6,388 nucleotides of DNA from Muribaculaceae bacterium. Its GTDB lineage: Bacteria; Bacteroidota; Bacteroidia; Bacteroidales; Muribaculaceae. The translations under genes and the position numbers were made by a program. Location of the stretch: contig JAIDKP010000381.1 of the NCBI GenBank assembly GCA_029051445.1, positions 1 to 6,388 of the forward strand. Direction: 5' to 3'. Positions 1-6,388 of this stretch are shown in pieces. The stretch's first letter is position 1. Each line of letters starts with the position of its first letter. The notes below the pieces were generated by a model that was not told the origin of the DNA, did no database searches, and saw only the letters and a program-made list of their open reading frames with translations.

Positions 1-522
1 TGCCTTATTATCCAGACCCTTGAACGGGATATGCACTTTATCGGGAGCTCCACGGTGACCAAAACGGGTTATTGTCCTACCTATATTATTGGCATAGATA
101 TACATATCCGCACCGAAAAGCGCACAATTGAATGCAAAATTAAATCGTTTACGAGACTTTGCATTACCATTGAAATAGCGTGATATATTGATGTCATACC
201 CGACAGAAACGGCAAGATATGTCAGATAGGCACCCATCGCCGTCGATGCGTCTGAAACCATATTGATACGGGTATCATTCTCGAGCTCAAACAAATAATG
301 ATCCCCCCATGAATCAGTTTTGAATTTGACGTTGAATTTTGAGCCTGTACCTACCACATAAGCCGAGTCATAGGAATTAAAAAAGCGGTCACCCCATCGA
401 TATGTGTTTATACAGAATCGTGGAAACCGCCCCCATGTCGCAATCGAATCGAGCGCAAGCGAAATCGCATGCCCGGTAGGAGCGGAAGCAATTAAAACCG
501 CCACCACAATCAGCATTCTCAT
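1..522 (-). CDS. DUF4421 family secreted protein, N-terminal part (truncated by window edge)
   Basis: The frame is open from position 522 to the left edge (174 codons) and its C-terminus lies outside the window. The translation starts MRMLIVVAVLIASAPTGHA, a signal peptide with a likely cleavage after GHA. It continues with WGRFPRFCINTYRWGDRFFN, then SYDSAYVVGTG, SWGDHYLFEL, MVSDASTAMGAYLTYLAVSV and FNCALFGADMYIYANN. From memory, the order 'RFC-NTY-WGD-FFNSYD--YVVGTG' followed by 'GAYLTYMAVSLGYD' is the hallmark of Bacteroidota DUF4421 proteins, which look like outer-membrane or periplasmic beta-rich proteins of unknown function. Start choice is uncertain: in-frame ATGs also occur at 546, 555 and 585, below an in-frame TAA. 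The 546 start would give a longer basic n-region (MSGQRRNLMRM). I report the shortest form with an intact signal peptide. The gene is divergent from rel. Family assignment is fairly confident; function is not known. Confidence 0.75.
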   Translation of the reverse strand, partial: MRMLIVVAVLIASAPTGHAISLALDSIATWGRFPRFCINTYRWGDRFFNSYDSAYVVGTGSKFNVKFKTDSWGDHYLFELENDTRINMVSDASTAMGAYLTYLAVSVGYDINISRYFNGNAKSRKRFNFAFNCALFGADMYIYANNIGRTITRFGHRGAPDKVHIPFKGLDNKA

Positions 523-639
523 CAAATTCCGTCGCTGACCGCTCATAATGGTCATACCGGATCTGCTTTCTGCAACACGAAACATGGACAATTACGTAAC
601 ATCTCAACCGTTATTTACGGCTGACGACTTAAAAAATCA

Positions 640-659
640 AGATGTTCACCGGAACATCT
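640..659. promoter_or_regulatory. Perfect palindrome / hairpin in the divergent intergenic region
   Basis: Arms AGATGTTC (640-647) and GAACATCT (652-659) are perfect inverted repeats around a 4-nt ACCG loop. On the minus strand the hairpin is followed at once by TGATTTTTT, so it resembles a short intrinsic terminator or attenuator. It lies right at the predicted 5' end of the DUF4421 transcript. As DNA, the symmetry would equally suit an operator for a dimeric regulator. The structure is seen directly; its role is unknown. Confidence 0.5.
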
Positions 660-664
660 CATCA

Positions 665-694
665 CAAAGGTAGTGTTTTTTTTGACTATTCAAG
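665..694 (-). promoter_or_regulatory. Putative Bacteroidota-type promoter for the DUF4421 gene
   Basis: Read on the minus strand, positions 672-665 spell TACCTTTG, a full match to the TAnnTTTG -7 element of Bacteroidota. Positions 694-691 spell CTTG, a 3-of-4 match to the TTTG -33 element, with an 18-nt spacer containing an 8-nt A-run on this strand. Transcription would start near 658-661, giving a leader of about 75 to 137 nt depending on which ATG is used. Inferred from consensus only. Confidence 0.45.
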
Positions 695-715
695 CTCGTT
701 TTATCGTTGTTTTGC

Positions 716-723
716 TATATTTG
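716..723 (+). promoter_or_regulatory. Putative -7 element for rel
   Basis: TATATTTG matches the Bacteroidota TAnnTTTG -7 consensus exactly. No convincing TTTG -33 box sits 17 to 23 nt upstream; the nearest TTTG (681-684) is 31 nt away. If the element is used, transcription starts around 727-731. That excludes the upstream ATG at 642 and makes the ATG at 732 nearly leaderless. Confidence 0.4.
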
Positions 724-731
724 TGTTTGAT

Positions 732-3014
732 ATGCCAGAGAAAACTGCAAAAAAATTTACCGCCCCGGAGGAGGACGCCATGATAGCTGAGGCTTTTCAG
801 GACGTCCTGAACGGCTATCTGCGCTCAAATCACCGCAAAAAGGCTGAGATTATAGAGCGTGCGTTCAATTTTGCGAAAGATGCGCATGAAGGAATCAGGC
901 GCCGGTCAGGTGAGCCTTATATACTTCACCCTATTGCGGTCGCAAAGATCGCGAGTCAGGAAATCGGTCTTGGCTCCACATCAATATGCGCGGCATTGCT
1001 ACACGATGTCGTGGAAGATACCGATTACACTGTTGAAGACATCAAACAGCATTTTGGTCCCAAAATAGCCCAGCTTGTCGAAGGGCTGACCAAGATTTCA
1101 GGAGGCATTTTCGGAGACAAAGCGTCGGCACAGGCCGAAAATTTCAGAAAACTGCTGCTTACAATGTCGGAAGACATAAGAGTTGTGCTTATAAAAATGG
1201 CCGACAGGCTACACAATATGCGCACTCTCGGCAGCATGGCTCCCAACAAGCAGTACAAGATCGCAGGAGAGACCTTGTACATCTATGCGCCGCTTGCACA
1301 CCGTCTCGGGCTGTTTGCCATAAAGACCGAGCTTGAAGATCTCAGTTTCAAATATGAGCACCCGGCCGCCTACGAGGATCTTTCCCGCAAAATAGCGGAT
1401 ACAGAAGCGCGTCGACAGAAAGTCTACAAGGACTTCTCGGCACCGATCACCGACAAGCTCAAAGATCTCGGACTGAAATTCGAGGCCAAGGCACGGGTAA
1501 AATCGATCTACTCCATATGGAAAAAGATGGAGACTAAGCACATCCCGTTTGAGGAAGTGTATGATCTCTATGCGATGCGCATAATATTTGACTGCGACGA
1601 CCCGGGCAAAGAAAAGAATATATGCTGGAATATATATTCAGCCATAACCGATATCTATAAGCTGCACCCCGACCGCACACGCGACTGGGTGTCTGTACCA
1701 AAAGCCAATGGCTATCAGGCTCTGCACCTCACCGTCATGGGCTCCGACGGCAATTGGGTAGAAATACAGATACGCTCCCGGCGCATGGACGAAATCGCCG
1801 AGAAAGGATTTGCCGCCCATTGGAAATATAAAATCGGAGAAGGCGATGAAGAAAGTGAGCTAAACGTTTGGCTACATACAATCAAGGATATTCTTGATAA
1901 TCCGGAGCCAAACGCGATTGACTTCCTCGACACACTGAAGCTCAACCTTTTTGCATCGGAAATTGTCCTGTTTACACCAAAAGGAGAATTAATAACCATG
2001 CCCAAAGGCGCGACAGTGCTCGATGTGGCATTTGAATTGCACAGTGAAATTGGTTACCACTGTATCGCCGGAAAAGTCAACCATAAACTCGTGCCACTTT
2101 CCTATCGCCTGAACAGCGGTGATCAGGTAGAAGTGCTCACCTCACAGTCACAGACACCCAAACCGGAGTGGATGGACATGATGGTGACAGCAAAAGGAAA
2201 GACAAGTCTGCGCACCGCACTCCGCAAGGAGCGCCAGCCGGCAATAAGCAAAGGCAAAGAGAAATATGCTGAGTTTCTGAAAGCCAACGAACTTACAGAG
2301 AGCAATGCCATTCTCACCAAAATGCTCGGATACTTCCGAATCACAAACCGCGATGAGCTATATTACCAGCTGGGGCGTGAGGAAATCTCGCTTGACGATG
2401 ATATCGCCAAAATTCTTAAAAAAGTCGACAAAAAGCAGTCGAACAAGAATTCGATTTTCAGCAAGCTTGTAAAATTAGGAAAAGACGCAATACCAAGCGC
2501 GTTGCTGCCGGGATCGGGAGACTCTGCCACCCAGCAGCCCCAGAGCGCACCGGCACCTGTCAACCCGAAGCAGACTTTCAGACTTGTAAACGGTGACAAC
2601 GGATGCAACTTCCGCCGTTGTACATGCTGCTTTCCGATTTCAGGCGATGACACTCTCGGCTTTATTGCCGATGACGGCGTTGTGGAAGTGCACGACATGA
2701 CATGCGAGCGCGCCATGACACTGAAAGCCGGCTTCGGACCGCGCATCGTATCGGTGGACTGGCAGGGGGTAAGCGAGTCATATCCCGTGCACATACACAT
2801 CGAAGGCATTGACCGTAATGGAATTTTTCAGGAGCTAATTTCTATGATATCATCCGATCTCGGACTCGACATTAGTGGCATGAACATCCAGGCCAAAGAC
2901 GAGGTATTTGTCTGTGAGCTTGATGTCAGGGTTTCAGATGCGTCCACCGTCAGCTCACTGTGTGCCCGCATCAAAAAAATCAACGGAGTGCAATCGGCCT
3001 CACGCATCAGGTGA
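732..3014 (+). CDS. rel: Bifunctional-type (p)ppGpp synthetase/hydrolase (RelA/SpoT family)
   Basis: Cytosolic stringent-response enzyme that makes (p)ppGpp from ATP and GTP/GDP and hydrolyses it. The 760-residue product has the full long-RSH architecture. The HD hydrolase spans about 30-190, with HP at 66-67, HDVVED at 91-96 and KMADRLHNMRTL at 155-166. The synthetase spans about 250-367, with RVKSIYSIWKK at 255-265, RTRD followed by VPKANGYQALH near 315-332, and VEIQIRSR at 343-350. A TGS domain spans about 410-475, then comes a helical region. A zinc-finger/RIS domain has C625, C630, C632, C633, H654 and C658, and a C-terminal ACT domain spans about 680-760. Both catalytic centres look intact, and a basic RxRD in place of acidic ExDD fits the bifunctional class. 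The ATG at 732 is chosen because homology begins around FTAPEEDAMIAEAFQ. The open frame reaches an ATG at 642, but that stretch overlaps promoter-like DNA and resembles no protein. An alternative ATG lies at 780. First gene of a likely operon with the HD gene 57 bp downstream. Confidence 0.95.
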   Translation: MPEKTAKKFTAPEEDAMIAEAFQDVLNGYLRSNHRKKAEIIERAFNFAKDAHEGIRRRSGEPYILHPIAVAKIASQEIGLGSTSICAALLHDVVEDTDYTVEDIKQHFGPKIAQLVEGLTKISGGIFGDKASAQAENFRKLLLTMSEDIRVVLIKMADRLHNMRTLGSMAPNKQYKIAGETLYIYAPLAHRLGLFAIKTELEDLSFKYEHPAAYEDLSRKIADTEARRQKVYKDFSAPITDKLKDLGLKFEAKARVKSIYSIWKKMETKHIPFEEVYDLYAMRIIFDCDDPGKEKNICWNIYSAITDIYKLHPDRTRDWVSVPKANGYQALHLTVMGSDGNWVEIQIRSRRMDEIAEKGFAAHWKYKIGEGDEESELNVWLHTIKDILDNPEPNAIDFLDTLKLNLFASEIVLFTPKGELITMPKGATVLDVAFELHSEIGYHCIAGKVNHKLVPLSYRLNSGDQVEVLTSQSQTPKPEWMDMMVTAKGKTSLRTALRKERQPAISKGKEKYAEFLKANELTESNAILTKMLGYFRITNRDELYYQLGREEISLDDDIAKILKKVDKKQSNKNSIFSKLVKLGKDAIPSALLPGSGDSATQQPQSAPAPVNPKQTFRLVNGDNGCNFRRCTCCFPISGDDTLGFIADDGVVEVHDMTCERAMTLKAGFGPRIVSVDWQGVSESYPVHIHIEGIDRNGIFQELISMISSDLGLDISGMNIQAKDEVFVCELDVRVSDASTVSSLCARIKKINGVQSASRIR
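767..774 (+). promoter_or_regulatory. Shine-Dalgarno-like GGAGGAGG inside the rel 5' end
   Basis: GGAGGAGG lies 5 to 8 nt before an in-frame ATG at 780 (MIAEAFQDVL). It would suit a start there, leaving a leader of about 50 nt from the promoter at 716-723. However, the same bases encode Pro-Glu-Glu-Asp, which looks like part of the conserved N-terminus of Bacteroidota Rel proteins, and this phylum rarely relies on such sites. Probably coincidental. Confidence 0.2.
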
Positions 3015-3071
3015 TGCCGTGACTCTGTCGCATGACATCCTCCCCTCTCCGCCCAACCAAGCAAAATCAAT

Positions 3072-5126
3072 ATGAAAATAGATATCTCAAGAATCACACT
3101 GCTTAGAGCCGCCACATTTGTGGTTGCCACACTGCTTGCAGTGCTGTTTTTGCCAGGCAACGACGAGCAGAGATTCAACTATGAGGAGAACAGGCCGTGG
3201 ACTCACTCGCTGCTCACAGCACCGTTCGACATACCTGTATTCAGAGACTCGACAACTGTGCGTGAAATGTCGGACAGCATCAGAGCAGGCTTCATTCCCG
3301 TATATAAACGGCAGACTCAAATCGCAGACAATGTGAAACAGCGCATAAGCGAGCTCACTGAAATTCCACAGAACGAGCGTGCACGTCTGCGCACACTTGT
3401 AGACCGACTGTATGCCGGAGGTATCGTTGACAGCGGGACAGCGGGACAGATCTCCAGCGGGAAACTCAAGTCGATAAAAATTGTTTCCGACAACATCATC
3501 CAGACAGGATCCACCTCAAGCTTCCGCTCACAACGCAGTGCCTACGCGTTGCTCGACAGTCTGGCACCATCAGCCGAGGCGCGGCAGGCAATACTGGCAC
3601 ATGACATTCCGTCGCTTCTTCTTCCAAACATGGTGCTTGACACAATCGAGTCAGAACGCCTGCTTCAGGAAGCGCTGCAGCCTGCGACCGCAGCCATCGG
3701 AGTAGTACAACAGGGAGAACGTATCGTAGACCGCGGCGACATAGTGACGCCGCAGCTCTATCAGGTCCTTCTGACCTACGAGGATATGGTCGAAGCACGT
3801 GACCTGTCGGAATCATCGACCCATATATACATCGAGGTCGGACAGATCATGTACATAGCCATTCTCTTTGCCGCAGTATATCTCTACTTCTTCCTGTACC
3901 GCCCGAAATGGTGGGGCAACCGCCGCCGACTTTTATGTGTGATGACATTGCTTACCGCATTCTATATCTTTGCGGTAATACTTTCGGCTGCATTTACATC
4001 CGGAATATATATAATTCCGTTTACAATACTGCCGATTATGATGGTTGTCTTCTATGACGCACGCACCGCCTTGTTTGTGCATCTCATAGAGATTCTTCTC
4101 TGCATAAACCTGTCAACATTTCCCGTAGAATTTGTATTTATAGAATTCATCGCCGGAATAGCCTCTATCTTCTCGCTCCAGGAACTTTCCAAACGCTCAC
4201 AGCTCATAAAGACAGCCGCCTACGTATTTCTCTCATATACTGTAGCATATCTGGCAGTAGAGCTGATGACAACAGGCATAGCGACATCGTTTTCATGGAA
4301 ACTTATCGGATTCTTCATGATCAATGCCGTCCTTACCTCATTCGCCTATATCCTGATTTTCCTTCTGGAAAAAGCGTTTGGGTTCATCTCGGTAGTGACT
4401 CTTGTCGAACTTGCCGATATCAACAGCCCAATTCTCAGAGAGTTGTCAGAAGAGTGTCCCGGCACATTCCAGCATTCAATCGCCGTGAGCAGCCTGGCCG
4501 CAGAAGCCGCACGCAAGATACATGCCAATGTGCAGATAGTGAGAGCCGGAGCACTCTACCACGACATAGGCAAGATCTCCAACCCTGCATTCTTCACTGA
4601 AAATCAGCATGGAGTCAATCCACACGACTCACTCACACCTGAGCAGAGCGCACGCATTATCATCGGACACATAACCGACGGACTAAAACGCGCCGACAAG
4701 GCTCAGCTTCCTGAAGTGATACGCGACATGATACGTCAGCATCACGGTGCAGGCAAAGCCAAGTATTTCTACATCACCGAATGCCGCAGAAAAGGAGAAG
4801 AGAATGTCGATCCGGAACTTTACACATACCCCGGCCCGAATCCACAGACAGCAGAAGCTTCACTGCTGATGATGGCCGATTCTGTTGAAGCTGCATCACG
4901 CTCGCTACCGTCACCCACTGTCGAGGCGATCACCGAACTTGTAAACCGCATTATTGACAGCCAGATAAACGAGGGACTTCACAACGACTCGCCGATCTCA
5001 TTCCGCGACATAAAGGAGATAAAAGAAAGTTTTATAAAGCGACTGCGCACAATATATCACGCACGCATCGCTTACCCCTCCGACGAAAGCACCCGGCGAC
5101 AGACCCCCACAGCAAATCAGCCATGA
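3072..5126 (+). CDS. pgpH: PgpH-like 7TM-HD (HDIG) membrane phosphodiesterase, probable c-di-AMP hydrolase
   Basis: The 684-residue membrane protein has the three-part PgpH architecture. A first membrane segment (about 10-27) is followed by an extracytoplasmic 7TMR-HDED domain (about 30-250), ending in the typical VVQQGERIVDRGDIVTPQLY at 211-230. A seven-helix block follows (about 256-276, 286-308, 311-328, 331-349, 353-370, 381-400, 409-433). A cytoplasmic HD domain (about 455-665) completes it. Expected metal ligands are present: H468 in PGTFQHS, H497/D498 in YHDIGK, H533 in IIGH, H557/H558 in RQHHG, and D603 in MMADSVEA. FFTENQ and NPHD are also there. Characterised relatives (Listeria PgpH) hydrolyse cyclic di-AMP to pApA; activity here is inferred. 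The start follows an A-rich stretch (caaaatcaat) common at Bacteroidota starts. It lies 57 bp after rel, and its stop overlaps the next start by 4 bp. Length is usual for the family and no lesion is visible. Confidence 0.9.
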   Translation: MKIDISRITLLRAATFVVATLLAVLFLPGNDEQRFNYEENRPWTHSLLTAPFDIPVFRDSTTVREMSDSIRAGFIPVYKRQTQIADNVKQRISELTEIPQNERARLRTLVDRLYAGGIVDSGTAGQISSGKLKSIKIVSDNIIQTGSTSSFRSQRSAYALLDSLAPSAEARQAILAHDIPSLLLPNMVLDTIESERLLQEALQPATAAIGVVQQGERIVDRGDIVTPQLYQVLLTYEDMVEARDLSESSTHIYIEVGQIMYIAILFAAVYLYFFLYRPKWWGNRRRLLCVMTLLTAFYIFAVILSAAFTSGIYIIPFTILPIMMVVFYDARTALFVHLIEILLCINLSTFPVEFVFIEFIAGIASIFSLQELSKRSQLIKTAAYVFLSYTVAYLAVELMTTGIATSFSWKLIGFFMINAVLTSFAYILIFLLEKAFGFISVVTLVELADINSPILRELSEECPGTFQHSIAVSSLAAEAARKIHANVQIVRAGALYHDIGKISNPAFFTENQHGVNPHDSLTPEQSARIIIGHITDGLKRADKAQLPEVIRDMIRQHHGAGKAKYFYITECRRKGEENVDPELYTYPGPNPQTAEASLLMMADSVEAASRSLPSPTVEAITELVNRIIDSQINEGLHNDSPISFRDIKEIKESFIKRLRTIYHARIAYPSDESTRRQTPTANQP
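3429..3449 (+). repeat. Short 8-bp tandem repeat (GACAGCGG, about 2.6 copies) inside pgpH
   Basis: Two full GACAGCGG units and a partial third (GACAG) occur in tandem, encoding DSGTAGQ at about residues 120-126 of the extracytoplasmic domain. Because the unit is not a multiple of three, gain or loss of one copy would shift the reading frame. The copy number is low, so chance is a reasonable explanation. Confidence 0.6.
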
Positions 5127-5965
5127 TCAGAAATATCTATCTGCCGATCCTGTTTCTATGCTTTTCTGCTATAGTGTGCGAGGCACGCACTATCAGGGTT
5201 TTGGCTATTGGCAACAGCTTCTCGGAAGATGCAATAGAGCAGAATCTATATGAATTGGCCGCAGCTTCAGGAGATACTGCAGTCATCGGCAATCTCTGTA
5301 TCGGCGGATGTGAACTTCAAAAGCACGCATACAATGCAATCCACGACGCTCCGGCATATCGCTATCGCAAAATCGACACCGACGGGCACATGACACAGAC
5401 CGACCGGATGACAATCAAGGCCGCACTTAGCGATGATGCATGGGATATTGTCACTCTGCAGCAGGCAAGCCACTACTCAGGAATACCCGACAGCTACACC
5501 CCGTGGCTAAAGATGCTTGCAGACTATGTGCGCGAAAACACCACAAACGATCCTGTAATAGGGTTCCACCAGACATGGGCTTATGCATCGACAGCCTCGC
5601 ATTGGGCATTTGTCTACTACAAGAACAGCCAGACCGAAATGTACAATAAGATCTGCGAGGCTACACAACAGGCTATGGACGAAGCCGGAATTTCATTAGT
5701 AATACCCACAGGTACAGCCATACAGAATTGCCGCGCGACATCACTTGGCGACAACCTGAATCGCGACGGATATCATCTGGATCTTAAAATCGGAAGATAC
5801 ATTGCCGCATGCACATGGTACTGCGCACTTTTCAATAAGAATATCATAGACAATTCCTACTGTCCGGACAGCGTTGACAGCCAGGATGCCTCAATAGCGC
5901 GTCTGGCCGCCAAGGCTGCCGTCGGCTCACCTTGGAAAGCGGATGTCATCATCCCCTCTTTCTGA
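5123..5965 (+). CDS. Secreted DUF4886 SGNH-hydrolase-like protein
   Basis: A 280-residue protein with an N-terminal signal peptide (hydrophobic about 5-19, likely cut after VCEA at 21). C19 is preceded by AIV rather than a good lipobox, so a lipoprotein is less likely. The mature part begins RTIRVLAIGNSFSEDAIEQN, with the nucleophile block GNS (S32). Next come the glycine block CIGGCELQKH (59-68), WDIVTLQQAS (107-116) and GFHQTWAY (147-154). Near the C-terminus, IPTGTAIQN (194-202) and RDGYHL (214-219) supply the Asp/His pair D215 and H218. This order is what I recall of DUF4886, a Bacteroidota family related to SGNH/GDSL esterases; many such enzymes remove acyl groups from glycans, but the substrate here is unknown. 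Its ATG overlaps the pgpH stop (ATGA), so the two are probably translationally coupled. No convincing terminator follows it. Confidence 0.85.
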   Translation: MIRNIYLPILFLCFSAIVCEARTIRVLAIGNSFSEDAIEQNLYELAAASGDTAVIGNLCIGGCELQKHAYNAIHDAPAYRYRKIDTDGHMTQTDRMTIKAALSDDAWDIVTLQQASHYSGIPDSYTPWLKMLADYVRENTTNDPVIGFHQTWAYASTASHWAFVYYKNSQTEMYNKICEATQQAMDEAGISLVIPTGTAIQNCRATSLGDNLNRDGYHLDLKIGRYIAACTWYCALFNKNIIDNSYCPDSVDSQDASIARLAAKAAVGSPWKADVIIPSF

Positions 5966-6010
5966 AACGACATCAATCCACAGCATTACATAAAAAACAT
6001 GGGACCTGTA

Positions 6011-6043
6011 TTAGGAAATATGGCATCCTGTGCACTATCTTTG
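6011..6043 (+). promoter_or_regulatory. Putative promoter for bcp
   Basis: TATCTTTG at 6036-6043 is an exact TAnnTTTG -7 element. TTAG at 6011-6014 is a 3-of-4 match to the TTTG -33 element, with a 21-nt spacer. Transcription would start near 6047-6051, leaving a leader of about 35 nt before the ATG at 6085. This suggests bcp is transcribed independently of the rel operon. Based on consensus only. Confidence 0.5.
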
Positions 6044-6084
6044 TTTTAAAAGTATAACGTTAATTTTACAAAACAGCACGAGGG

Positions 6085-6388
6085 ATGAACAAGGGAGAAA
6101 AAATACCCGATATTCTGGGTAAAGACCAGGATGGAAGAGAAATAAAAGCAATTGATTTTACCGGAAAGAAACTGGTATTATATTTTTATCCAAAGGATTC
6201 GACTCCCGGCTGTACTGCCGAAGCATGCAGTCTGCGTGACAATTATCAGGAGCTTCTTGACCGTGGATATGCTGTAGTAGGCGTGAGCTGTGATTCCGAT
6301 ACAAGTCACCGGCGTTTCATAGAAAAAAATTCTCTGCCATTTCCGCTAATCACCGATCCCGATCATCGTCTTGCCGAAGAGATGGGAG
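6085..6388 (+). CDS. bcp: Thioredoxin-dependent peroxiredoxin Bcp/PrxQ, N-terminal part (truncated by window edge)
   Basis: 101 complete codons are visible before the window ends; the family is about 150 residues long. The enzyme reduces hydrogen peroxide and organic hydroperoxides in the cytosol using thioredoxin. The diagnostic sequence YFYPKDSTPGCTAEACSLRD (33-52) carries the peroxidatic Cys43 and, five residues on, Cys48, the resolving cysteine position of the atypical 2-Cys PrxQ subgroup. VVGVSCDSDTSHRRFIEK and LPFPLITDPDHRLAEEMG follow as expected for the thioredoxin fold. There is no signal peptide. The start at 6085 fits the family N-terminus (GEKIPDILGKDQDG). A GAGGG directly abuts the ATG and is too close to act as a normal ribosome binding site. 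A promoter-like element upstream suggests a separate transcript. Confidence 0.95.
   Translation, partial: MNKGEKIPDILGKDQDGREIKAIDFTGKKLVLYFYPKDSTPGCTAEACSLRDNYQELLDRGYAVVGVSCDSDTSHRRFIEKNSLPFPLITDPDHRLAEEMG

Noticed and set aside
389..607. Minus-strand 72-codon open frame (MRCYVIVHVSCC...)
   Set aside because: It is out of frame with the DUF4421 gene, which has a signal peptide and recognisable motifs over the same bases; this is a shadow frame.
663..683. CAC...GTG followed by eight T residues, as a plus-strand terminator
   Set aside because: The stem has only about 3 bp and no plus-strand gene lies upstream in the window; the T-run is better read as spacer DNA between divergent promoters.
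642..731. Extension of the rel protein by 30 residues to the ATG at 642
   Set aside because: The segment overlaps a hairpin and promoter-like elements on both strands, begins before the predicted transcription start, and its translation (MFTGTSHHKG...) does not resemble the family N-terminus.
2363..2809. Minus-strand 148-codon open frame inside rel
   Set aside because: It lies wholly antisense to the helical and zinc-finger regions of rel, shows no recognisable domain, and is explained by the codon use of the plus-strand gene.
3015..3071. A terminator, promoter or small gene between rel and pgpH
   Set aside because: The 57 bp are pyrimidine-rich with no TAnnTTTG element, no stable hairpin with a T-run, and only an imperfect ATGCCG/CGCAT pairing.
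5123..5185. DUF4886 protein as a lipoprotein anchored at C19
   Set aside because: The residues before C19 (A-I-V) lack the small residue expected at -1 of a lipobox; a type I cleavage after VCEA fits better.
5942..5974. Inverted repeat GATGTC / GACATC around the DUF4886 stop, as a terminator
   Set aside because: Only 6 bp of stem with a 21-nt loop and no T-run after it; too weak for an intrinsic terminator.

Overview
The window looks like a chromosomal segment from a Bacteroidales bacterium, probably of the Muribaculaceae or a relative. The evidence is protein-level resemblance (a DUF4421 protein, a long-form Rel, a 7TM-HD phosphohydrolase and a DUF4886 protein, all recalled as typical of Bacteroidota), TAnnTTTG-type -7 promoter elements ahead of three genes, and mostly A/T-rich start regions without clear Shine-Dalgarno sequences. 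The genus assignment is inference; no search was run.

Layout: on the minus strand, from about 522 off the left edge, is the N-terminal part of a secreted DUF4421 protein. A divergent intergenic region of about 210 bp (523-731) holds putative promoters for both directions and a perfect 8-bp-arm palindrome. On the plus strand follow rel (732-3014, a bifunctional-type (p)ppGpp synthetase/hydrolase), a PgpH-like 7TM-HD phosphodiesterase (3072-5126) and a secreted DUF4886 SGNH-like hydrolase (5123-5965). The last two overlap by 4 bp. A 119-bp gap with its own promoter-like element then leads into bcp/prxQ (6085 to beyond 6388), a thiol peroxidase cut by the window edge.

How the genes work together: rel, pgpH and the DUF4886 gene read as one probable operon, with a 57-bp gap without visible terminator or promoter and then an ATGA overlap. 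This puts the enzyme that sets (p)ppGpp next to a membrane enzyme whose family hydrolyses cyclic di-AMP. In Firmicutes, PgpH/GdpP-type phosphodiesterases are known to be inhibited by (p)ppGpp, so the pairing is functionally suggestive. The secreted hydrolase may act on the cell envelope or glycans, but its substrate is unknown. bcp appears to be a separate unit for peroxide defence.

Overall the region is mostly housekeeping and signalling genes. I found no mobile element, CRISPR array, RNA gene or obviously new defence system. The points worth a second look are the rel start and promoter geometry, the promoter-proximal palindrome on the divergent strand, the nucleotide-signalling gene pairing, and the coupled DUF4886 hydrolase.
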